The notes beneath the pieces are model-generated. The model was not told where the DNA came from and made no database searches. It saw only the letters and a program-made list of their open reading frames with translations. Source: Hypsibius dujardini (Eukaryota > Tardigrada > Eutardigrada > Parachela > Hypsibiidae). From it: a DNA stretch of 25,807 nt. Positions 1-9,216 of the stretch are shown here, piece by piece; position 1 is the first letter of the stretch; every line of letters starts with the position of its first letter. Both the position numbers and the translations under genes were made by a program. The DNA lies in NCBI GenBank assembly GCA_001579985.1, contig LRSR01001675.1, positions 1 to 25,807 on the forward strand. Reading direction: 5' to 3'.

Positions 1-376
1 TCGCCTCTTTGCCTGTCTGCTTAGAAGGTTGTCAATCATGCATACATGCCTCACTAGGTGTATGTATACCGTATGTGTCTGGATCCTATGTCAGTCTCTT
101 GTCTACCACGATACCTGTCTGACTGGCTGAATGTCTGTCTGTCTGTGCATTAGACTTCGTTTTACTCTGCGTATCTGACTATCAGTGCGAGTGGATATCG
201 TGTTATCTTAATTGTCTGGATGTCTGTCGGCTCAGTTGAATGTCGTTTTTTCCATTTGGCTGTTTGTTTGTGTGTCTTATAATTCGACTGTTTGTCACCC
301 GGTCTCTTTCTCTTTGTGAGTTTTGTTTTTGTTTTGCGGTGTTTAACCAGTGTTCTTTCCATTGACCATTGACTAG
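1..376 (+). other. Intron of crumbs, left part
   Basis: No exon is supported here. The stretch is pyrimidine-rich with short TCTG runs (about 125-150) and ends in the acceptor that opens the first visible crumbs exon at 377. Upstream crumbs exons must lie left of the window. Confidence 0.6.
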
Positions 377-2446
377 GTTGAATATGGTCGGCTGTCTGCG
401 CGACATCAGCGTCAACGGGGACGTCTTGGTTCCGGTCGAGATGAACTCCGCGACGCGCCGCCGTCAGCCGTCTGTCCGCGGCGTGTGTGAACGGAAAGAA
501 CAGTGCAGCGTGAATACCTGTAATCGCCGGGGTCGATGCTCCGATTTGTGGAACCACTACGAGTGTGCGTGCGACCGTCCCTACTACGGATTATCCTGCG
601 AGAAAGGTTGGTATTATTCACGTCGCGAGTCGTGGTGTAATCTCGTAATCGTCGTCTTTGTGGTTTCGGCTCGATGATTCGCGTAATCGACCAGCTGAGA
701 AAATTGAGTGTCTGTGTCTTCAAGCTTGGTTTCTGCGCCTTTGACCGTCTGTCTGCTTATCTGCCTGTCTATGCCTGTTTATCTGACTATGTGTTGATCA
801 GCCTTCCTGTCTGCCTCTCTAGCCGTCCACTTAATTGTCTCTATTGGTTTAGCCTGTCTGTTTGTCTGCCAGATTTTCTCCATGTCTGTAAACTGATTTG
901 TCAGGCCGGCTGGCTGTCTGTCTATCTGCCTGCTTGTCTGCTCGTTTGTTTGTCTGTCTGGATACCAGATTTACTGTCACTGGGTCTGTTCAAACATTTA
1001 CCTGCCCGCCGGGTGACACATTTATTTATGCGTCTGTCGGTCTATCCGCCCATTTGTCTGTCAGTCTATCCGCCTATTTGTCTGCCTGTGTATCCTCCCA
1101 TTTTTCGGTCTGCCTGGCTGTTTTCTTATCTGTGTCCTTGGATCTTTGTCTTCTTATCTGTGAGTCTGTGTCTATCTATCAATCTACTTACAAGTTTGAC
1201 TGTCTGCCTGTTAGAAAAATTGCCTTCTTCTTCCAGAAATTCTAGCTGGTACCTTCGGCAAGGATAACATCTCCAGCTCCGTCACCATCAACCTGACCGA
1301 TGCCGATCGCACTGACCTTGAACTTCGCAACCACTTCTCCTTCCGCATTCGCACTCTGGAGAACAACACCGTCCTCCTCTACCTGGGCTCCCTCGACCGG
1401 TCGAGTTTCCTCGAACTCCGCCTCATCAACGGTCGCCTCGTGTTGAACGTGAAATTAACCGCGAGTAAGGTGGAGCCGATTTTCGGTCCGATGGCCACGG
1501 TCAGCGACGGGACGTACCACTTTGTCACCGTGCAGCGAGAGCAGACGATGGTGGAGATGGTTGTAGACGCGGGTCAGCCGACGTTCGGCCAACTGGTGGC
1601 GGGGAGCCCTTTGAAGGCGGATATCCTGATTCTGGGCCAGTCGGTGCTGCAACCGAAGACGGGGAAGGTCAAGCGACAAGCAGAGCCGGAGACAACTTCA
1701 GGTAAGTTTCACGGATCTTTTAAAAAAAAATTTAATTGATTCTTAAGAAAGAAAGTTTGTTTCGGTGTTTTAATGTTAATGAGGTTCAAAATTCCTAATA
1801 CTCAGTAAACATCGTAGATGTTATTTCAAAAATATCACAAACTTCGAAAACACGAGAATTTGTGCTGTTCCATCCCTTACTTATTTAAATCTTAGATTGA
1901 TCGATTGATTGATTGACGGATTGATTGTACGTTTCTGTCTGTTGCAGCTGCAGTCGTCGTGAGGAAGACGCCCCCGACACCTGGCACCTTTTTCAAGGGA
2001 GTTCTTCAAGATTTTCGCCTGAATGGGAAGCTCGTACCGTTTTTCAGAGTGATCGATTCCGATCAGCTGGAGCGACTACCACCGACCTACAAGGACGTCT
2101 CATCGGTCGGAGTAGTGGAAGGGGCTGTTAGCGAGGACACGTGCCGCGACGGCCCGTGTCGCAATGGCGGCACCTGTGAAGTCACCTGGAATGACTTCCG
2201 GTTTGTGCAGTTGAAAGCCGTTTCTTGTTTAAGCTGGCCCTCGTAACTGATGGAACTATCAAACATTTCAGGTGTACATGCCCGATTGCCTTCCGTGGAA
2301 GAACGTGTGAACTGTCGAATTTCTGCCTGTCCAACGAGTGCCCTTCTTCTCATGCGCAGTGCAAGAAAGTGGACGATGATTATGAATGTAAGCTGCAAAT
2401 TAAGCTGGTCTTTATGTCTGTCTTTTCGTGCCTATCGGTCGATCCA

Positions 2447-2481
<35 letters not shown>

Positions 2482-4153
2482 GCCTGTCTGTCTGCCTGTC
2501 TGTTTGCTTTTCTGTTTGTGAGTCTATCTGCCTGTTTGCCTGCCTGCCTCTTTGTTTACCTAGATGTCTGATTGCCTGTTTACTTGCCTGCCTGCCTGCA
2601 CACCTGACGCCTTAAGAGCTCAGTTTCCTACATCGCAGTCATCTTTTCAGGCCGAACTAGTATCAGCTTTTTGGATACCAGCGGCTACGTGACCTACGTG
2701 CCAACCAAGTCATCCAGCAGTTTCCAGAGAGTTTCCTTCCGCTTCCGCACTCGCAACACGGATGCGAAGAACATCTTTTCCCTGACCAGCAGTCGGCATG
2801 AGCTGAAGATATACCTGAGAAACTCTAGGATTCAGATTGAATTTCGGCTGAGCCCGGCGCCGACGGTCATCAATATTGACCGGCAGATTAACGACGCGGT
2901 GTGGCATAACTTCAGTGCGGATTTTCAACCGCGGCAAATGAGCATCATCCTCGATAGCCAAACTGTCGTTCAGGTGCGTCGCGCAGTCTGTCTGCCTGTC
3001 TGGCTGTATGCAGGCCTAACTATGTCTGTGGTCATATATGGCTGTTTATCACTGTATGTATGTCCGTCTGTCTGTCTGTCTGTCTGTCTTGTCTGTTTAT
3101 CCATCTGTCTGTCTGTCGTACGTATGTGGTTGTCTAGCTATTCTGTCGATGTCTCTGTTTGTCTGTCTTGTCGTCTGCCGGCGCATTTGCTATCATCTGG
3201 AATAACTTTCGTAATGCAGATAAAACCATTCTCTCTGCAGGAACTTCCGACAGTGGCGGAAGGCTCCCTCAGCACCATCCTCCACGAAGACAATGCTTAC
3301 GTCCAGCTGGGCGGCGATTTCGTCGGCTGCCTGGATGACGTCCGACTCGGTCGTCACCTCCTCCCGCTCTTTCCCATCCTCAAAATTCACTCCGCACTGG
3401 ATCTCCCACGCATTGTCAGCATTGAAAAGATGAACGGGCTGGAGTACGGCTGCCACGCACAGGACACCTGCCACCTCCGACCCTGCGTCAAGGGCAAGTG
3501 TGTGGATGTGTGGAACGACCGGCATTGCGAATGCGACGCTACGGTGGATCCAGTTGGTTGCGAGCTGCGCAATCGGATGGATCCCATGATAGCGTTGTGC
3601 GCGGAGCGCGTCTGTCAGAACGGAGGGACGGTGGTGTGTGATGAGTTTTCCAATGAAGTGACGAACCATACGGTTCCGTCCTGCTTGTGCGCTGCGGGAT
3701 TCACTGGAAATGAGTAAGTTTTTGTCGAGAGGCAGGCAGGCATACCCTAAAACAGACAGACAGACAGACAGAAAGACCGAAAGAAAGAAAGACAGACAGA
3801 CAAGCAGACAACAGGGAAACAGACAAACAGACAAATAGACAGACAGACAAGTATCGAGACTTAGAACACACTTATAGACAAAAGAGCGGTAATTTTTAAC
3901 GATGACCTTTACGTCTAGATGTGAGACTCATGTGGCACAAACCGCTTCCCCACCAGACCAACTAGCCATCATCCTCGGCGTCACCCTCAGTGTCGCCTTC
4001 CTACTCTTGGTCGTCGCGCTCACTGCTTTCTGCATCACAGCACGCCGGAAACGGGCCGAACGCGGCACCTACTCTCCTAACCGACAAGAGCACTTTGGTC
4101 GCGTCGAAATGGACTATGTCTTGAAGCCTCCGCCTAAGGAAGGCTTGATATGA
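377..4153 (+). CDS. crb: Crumbs apical polarity protein, C-terminal part (5' end outside the window)
   Basis: Crumbs is a single-pass membrane protein that sets the apical domain of epithelia by binding FERM proteins and Pals1/Stardust through a short tail. Seven exons join in frame: 377-606, 1246-1701, 1948-2200, 2272-2387, 2651-2973, 3241-3713, 3919-4153, giving 694 residues. Domain order: end of a LamG ([11 protein letters not shown]), EGF ([18 protein letters not shown]), a second LamG, EGF (GPCRNGGTC), a four-Cys half EGF, a third LamG, two EGF-like modules, a transmembrane helix ([18 protein letters not shown]), then a tail with [10 protein letters not shown] and [16 protein letters not shown]. 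The tail identifies the family: GTYSP is the FERM-binding motif and the C-terminus corresponds to the Crumbs ERLI PDZ ligand, here EGLI. The first exon opens with a split codon after tag at 374-376, so the gene continues leftwards. Neurexin and Caspr share LamG/EGF modules but not this tail. Confidence 0.93.
690..1215 (+). repeat. Degenerate TCTG/TGCC tetranucleotide tract in a crumbs intron
   Basis: The body of the intron 607-1245 is dominated by interrupted TCTG, TGCC and TTTG units. Two frames run open here only because the repeat contains no stop codon, so these are not genes. The acceptor that restores the LamG reading frame is tctag at 1241-1245; an earlier ccag at 1233-1236 would break the frame. 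Confidence 0.8.
2420..2610 (+). repeat. TCTG microsatellite in a crumbs intron
   Basis: There are about nine near-perfect TCTG units around 2447-2485, followed by degenerate TGCC-rich units. The tract lies in the intron 2388-2650, between the exon for the half EGF and the exon for the third LamG domain. Confidence 0.85.
2985..3180 (+). repeat. Degenerate TCTG tract in a crumbs intron
   Basis: It occupies most of the intron 2974-3240. The cleanest part is near 3061-3115. The intron happens to stay open in the LamG frame, so an ORF caller would wrongly read through it; the donor at 2974 and the ctgcag acceptor ending at 3240 keep the LamG sequence continuous. Confidence 0.8.
3735..3860 (+). 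repeat. CAGA/GAAA tract in the last crumbs intron
   Basis: CAGA units with a GAAA run near 3778-3790 fill the intron 3714-3918. The repeat is in the opposite orientation to the TCTG tracts of the preceding crumbs introns. Confidence 0.8.
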
Positions 4154-4495
4154 GAGATAGTTCACTCGCCCAAATCGGAACATCCTGATAAGCAGCCTCA
4201 TCGTGCCCTTCGCCGCTCGTTTGTGATCTTCCGTTTTACGGTCCCCTTCCCTGGACCAAATTCAAACTTCGAGGCAGCTCTCAACTTGGTAGCTCGTGCA
4301 GGTTTTTGTAACTTTCATCCTTTTTTTATGTGTAAATTGATCTTGGAATCTGGCCGCTTCTTTTTATAGTATTTCCCAGTCCGTTGCATGGCACGTGAAG
4401 GAGCGCTTTTTGTTATGCGTTTGTTTCTAACGTCTGGGTTTCTTATTTGGGCGATCCGTCAACATTGTTTTGGATGCGGTTTAACGGAGCGAATA

Positions 4496-4506
4496 ATTAA
4501 ATTAAA
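4496..4506 (+). promoter_or_regulatory. Candidate crumbs polyadenylation signal (two overlapping ATTAAA)
   Basis: ATTAAA occurs at 4496-4501 and again at 4501-4506, about 345 bp after the crumbs stop codon. I saw no AATAAA nearer the stop. The assignment rests on hexamer and position alone. Confidence 0.35.
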
Positions 4507-4570
4507 AATTGGCTGATATATCTCTTGTCTGTCTCGGAGAGGAAAGAGGAAGAGAAGAATACCGCACTAG

Positions 4571-4865
4571 TGTTGTTTTAGTTGAGATCTCAATTTAAAA
4601 TTAAGTTGAAAATCACCATCGGAGAACGAGGCGTCGGATTTTATTAAAGTTAAGCGTGATTCAACCCTTGATATCGGTGTTTCTCTGCACTTTAGATCAA
4701 ACTTGAATTAAAATCACCGTCGATTTAAAATGTATTTACAGTTTATAATTCAACTTGAATATCAACCGGTGATTTTAAATTAAATTAAATTAAATTAAAA
4801 GGAATTAATTTAAGATACAAAAGTCCATTTAAAGCAGCATTTAAATTTGATTTAAATATTACTGG
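4571..4865. mobile_element. Possible AT-rich insertion bracketed by 10-bp direct repeats
   Basis: The decamer accgcactag occurs at 4561-4570 and 4866-4875. The 295 bp between is much more AT-rich than its flanks and contains dispersed inverted copies of an aaaatcacc core. No terminal inverted repeats are evident, so the class is unknown; a small retroposon is possible. Confidence 0.35.
4640..4645 (-). promoter_or_regulatory. Candidate polyadenylation signal of the minus-strand repeat gene
   Basis: TTTATT on the plus strand reads AATAAA on the minus strand, about 400 nt beyond the stop codon at 5047-5049. It lies inside the possible inserted element at 4571-4865. Confidence 0.3.
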
Positions 4866-5046
4866 ACCGCACTAGCTTTGTGTGTAATCGGAGGGCGTGT
4901 ACGTGTTCAATCTTAATCGTACGTCTTACCAAATGTAAGGTGCCGCTGTTTCTCTTCGATACAGTTTCTAAGCTGTAACAAGGTAACTAACAAAACGCAA
5001 CAAAAGCACACATCATGCAGTGATCGCAAAATGGAAACAGATCCGT

Positions 5047-8000
5047 CTACTTTTTGCCGCCGCCGCACGGTCCGACTCCCGTGACCCGGGTCTGCGTCTG
5101 GATCTGGAAGCTGCGATGCACGTTCCCGCCCTGTCCGGGCATCGAATTCTGCATCAGCGGGCTGACTTGATCCAGTACTTGCGCGAACCGATTGGCCGCT
5201 GTGCCTTGACTGCTGCCAGACAATTGGTTGCCTTGATCCAACAGCTGCAGGAACCCTCCTCCACTGCCTGAGCTACTCATGCTGCCTTGATTCTGGGATG
5301 AGAAACTACTTAACTGCTGACTGTTGCTTCCCATGTCTTGACCGCTCAGTTGGTCCACCAACTGACTGAACCGATTGGTGCCCGAACCGATCATCGGCTG
5401 AACGCCGCCTTGGTTGGACGTGTCGATGATCCGAGTGACCGAACTGAAACTGGAACCTTGATTACTGCTGCCCATACTTCCGCCGTTGAATTGGTTGTCC
5501 AGCTGGTCGACCGCCTGACTGAAGCGGTTGTTTTGACTGCTACTGCCTGGACTGCTGAAGACAGGCACGAGACGGACGTTGCTGTTCTGCACAGGCACGT
5601 CGATGACTGTCTGGCTGAACTGACTGCTGCTGCTGCGACTGCCAGTCGGGATGAGCTGAACGCTGACTTGTGGCTGCTGCTGCTGCTGCTGCGCCTGTGC
5701 CTGGATGCCGGTGTCGATGAATGCCTGGATCAGTCCGCTGCCTGAATCGATGATCCGGTTCTGACTAGACTGACTAGTCTGTCTGAAGGAGTTTTGTTGG
5801 TTGGAATCCTGCTGAACGAAGGCGTTCCGCATGCTGTTCTGCACTTGGTTGGAGCTGGCGAAGGACGGAGTCGGGTTCTGGTTGGGGATGAAGTAGGTCT
5901 GCATGGCGCCGATGGTGACGGTTCCGTAGGTGGCTACACCGTTGACGATGCGGGTGTAGGTCGACATGGTTTGGTCGATACCGTTAACGCGGAGGGTCTG
6001 CATCGAGCCGGGCAGGGTGTAGGTGCCTTGGTTCGGCACGCCGAAGGGGTTCTCGCCGTAGCGGAGCACCTTGCCCTGGTACATGGTCACCTGCATGCCC
6101 TGGGTGATGGCGCCGAAGGTGGCGCGGCCGTCGATGATGCGGGTGTATGAGGAGATGGTCACGGGGTAGCCTGAAAGTGAATCGAACGGCTATGGCTGAT
6201 TAAACGGACAAATAAATGGACGGACGGACGGACGGTCAGAAGAACGGACAGAAACGGATAGAAGGACGGACGGGAGGAGGGACGGAAGGAAGGAGGGAGA
6301 GACGGACGGACGGGCGAACAAGTAGAATGAAACAGTTGCTAAAGGGCTAAAGGATGGAGAGGCGGCCAGACGAATTAATGAATTAACAAACGCAGGATTA
6401 CGCAAAGTGACGGTTAGACGGATGTCCCATCTGGGTATTGGGATTGCCAGCGACAAGACAATTTAGTGATTTAACCGACAGAAGGAAGGGCTTTCGAAAG
6501 AACGGACAGACGAACAACATCAAGTAGTGAAGGATGGTTTGACGAACAGATGGTCGGTCGGACAGACGGTTAGAGAGACGTACGCACAGACATACGACTG
6601 GACGACGATTTGACAGTTTGACCAGCGGACTGGAGGTGTAGACGGAATAACGTTTGGACGGGCATACAGACGGAACGGCGAACGAAGAACATATCAATAT
6701 CGAAAGATCGGATGTGAGAACAGATGACAGGAGGGAAGGACAGACGAACAGCCGCGAGGATAGACCGGTGGTGAACGGACGGACGTACCGTTGACGTCAG
6801 CGACCGTGCTCATCGGTCCAGGCAGGGTGTAAGTCCCCACATTCGGCACGCCATATGGATTCTCGTTCGGCTGCAGCAGCCGGTTGTTATAATACGTCTG
6901 CATGGAACCGATCGTTATCGTGCCGAAGGTCGCTTGCCCATTCACCACCTTGGTGTAGGTTGAAATAGTCATGGGGTATCCGCTCATGTAACTGACCGTC
7001 ATCTGTCCGGGGATGGTATAGACACCCTGATTTGGGACGCCATACGCGTTCTCTCCAGGCGCTAGGAGTTTGTTATTGTAGTAGGTCTGCATCCCGCCCA
7101 ACGTGACTGTCCCGAAAGTGGCTATCCCGTCGACAATTTTGGTGTATGTCGAGACGGTCGCCTGGTACCCGTTTATGTTTGTCTGAGACATCTGGCCTAT
7201 GGCGGATTGCAAAAAATTAAAACTAGTAAACTTAACACTTGAAAAAGGGACACGTTTCTCGTTTCGTTTGTAATCGTCATAATTTAGTTCACTTGGAGTT
7301 ATCAACTCTAGATGGAATAAATTATAACAGTCCGCAGATGTTAATAGGCCACAGAAACTGTTTTCATCCGAAAAAGGCATCCGAAAAAGTAGTCTCTGAT
7401 GTTTTTATTTGTTGATTCAGTTACAAGTAGTGTTAGTTGTTAATTGTAATTAATTTTTTATAATTTCTTTAATTTTGTAGTTTTGTGTTTAGTTTCAGCA
7501 AAATTAGACTTTAATGTCTTAATCTCAGTTTATGATTTTATTTTAGTTAGTTTAATATAACGGTTGCAATGCAGTTTTGGGTTCTGTTAATTAATGTTTT
7601 GAAAAGCAAAAAATAAGTCCAGCAAACTTCATTACTGAAAATCTGTTTTATTTCTTGATTTATTATTTAGATTAGTTACGTCAGCAGTTTTTTAGCTTTT
7701 TTTTCAATAGTTTAACGAACCGGCTAGCGTGTAGACCCCGCGATTTGGTACACCATAGGCGTTCTCTCCAGCCTGCAGGAGCTTTCCGTTGTAGAAGGTT
7801 TGCATAGATCCGAGGGTGACGGTCCCGAAAGTGGCAACTCCGTCGACAACTTTTGTGTAGGTGGAAATGGTCTGTGGGTAGCCGGCCTGATCCAGCGCGG
7901 TCGACATGGCGCCCTGGAGAGTGTAGGTGCCGACGTTCGGGACTCCATAGGCGTTCTCTCCCTGCTTCAGTAAACGGTTGTTGTAATAGGTCTGCATGGT

Positions 8001-9147
8001 GCCGAGAGTGACGGTCCCAAAAGTGGCAAGGCCGTCTACAACGCGAGTGTAGGTGGAGAGGGTCATGGCGTAGCCGTTGATGATGCTAGTGGCCATACCG
8101 CCTAGAAAAGATAAATAGTCAAGCATACAGAACAGAACACAGAGGGATCCCCGGTTTTCTTCCTGGTAAATAGACAAAGAAAGAACGAACAAGACATACG
8201 GACATGCAGGCAGGCAGACAAACAGACAGACAAACAGACAGACAGACAGACGAGCAGGAGGACAGGCATATACAGACAGATAGACAGATGACAAACTGGC
8301 AAGACTTGTTAAATGCTTGCACTGGTCAGAACGTGGAGCAAAAGTAACACTGCGGCCTAGACAACCATGATTGGATGAGATGACTCTCTGCTATTGTCTG
8401 AGCTGTCTGTATTCGTCTGTACTGCTATGTTTTCGTACCGGGAAGGGTATAGACACCCTGATTGGGGACACCGTAGATGTTGTCTCCTGGTGCCAGCAAT
8501 TTGCCCTGATAGTATGTCTGCATACTGCCAATTGTGACGGTCCCGTAAGTGGCCACCCCATTGACAATCTTGGTGTAGGTCGACATGGTCACCAGGCCAC
8601 CACTTCCCATTGAGGTCTGGATACCACCGGCCAACGTGTACGTCCCCTGATTCGGCACTCCGAAAGGGTTCTCGCCGTTTTGTAACAGACGTCCGTTGTA
8701 CTGTGTCTGCATACCCGCCAGGGTGATGGCACCGAACGTGGCCGCGCCGTCGACGATGCGGGTGTAGGAGGAGACCGTCATCGGGTAGCCGTTCTGCTGG
8801 TAGGTCGACATCGCGCCCGCTAGGGTATACGTGCCTTGGTTGGGTACGCCGAAGGCATTCTGTCCAGCTTGGAGAGCTTTGCCTTGGTAGTACGTTTGGA
8901 TGGGTCCGAGCGTGACAGCTCCGATGGTAGGAATACCGTTAACGATCCGAGTGTAGGAGGAAATGGTGTAGGCAAAGCCGTTGCTGATGGTAGTCCTCAT
9001 GGCACCTGCAACGAAGTGGGTTCGTTATTCTATCAACAAACATGAAGCAAACAAAGAGACAGCGACAGATAAACATGCTGACAGAAAGGCAGGCAGGTAG
9101 ATAGACTGCCAAACAAACAGACAGTAGACAGACAGCAGACAGACAGC

Positions 9148-9216
<69 letters not shown>

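Larger units (their letters stand above)
4154..5046. other. Convergent intergenic region and 3' UTRs of crumbs and the repeat-protein gene
   Basis: No gene is seen. The left part should hold the crumbs 3' UTR and the right part the 3' UTR of the minus-strand gene. An AT-rich block of about 295 bp with an AAATT run at 4777-4800 lies between two 10-bp direct repeats (4561-4570 and 4866-4875). Confidence 0.6.
5890..9005 (-). repeat. Coding tandem repeat: eight and a half units of ~63 residues
   Basis: Units start near NG[YF]xxT. Recurrent blocks are [ST]YT[KR][IV]V[ND]G, then AT[FY]G[TA][VI]T[LI]G, then MQTYY, then [KR]LLxxGEN[AP][YF]GVPN, and finally G[TV]YTL[PAQ]G. Three units lie in exon 9005-8439 (567 nt, exactly 189 codons), two in 8101-7721, two in 7196-6789, and one and a half at the start of 6170-5047. 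The ninth unit stops after its first half (ATYGTVTIGAMQTYF) and passes into the tail. Confidence 0.9.

Noticed and set aside
3193-3834. A 213-codon minus-strand frame.
   Set aside because: It is antisense to the crumbs exon encoding the third LamG end and two EGF modules, extended by an intronic CAGA tract.
377-4153. Neurexin or Caspr/Neurexin-IV identity for the LamG/EGF gene.
   Set aside because: The cytoplasmic tail [10 protein letters not shown] ... KPPPKEGLI is Crumbs-specific, and the half EGF before the last LamG also fits Crumbs.
5338-6150. Long plus-strand frames (5338-5745, 5794-6150).
   Set aside because: They are antisense to the last exon of the repeat-protein gene. Its Gln/Ser/Gly-rich codons leave the opposite strand open; the minus-strand frame continues the repeats and splices in phase.
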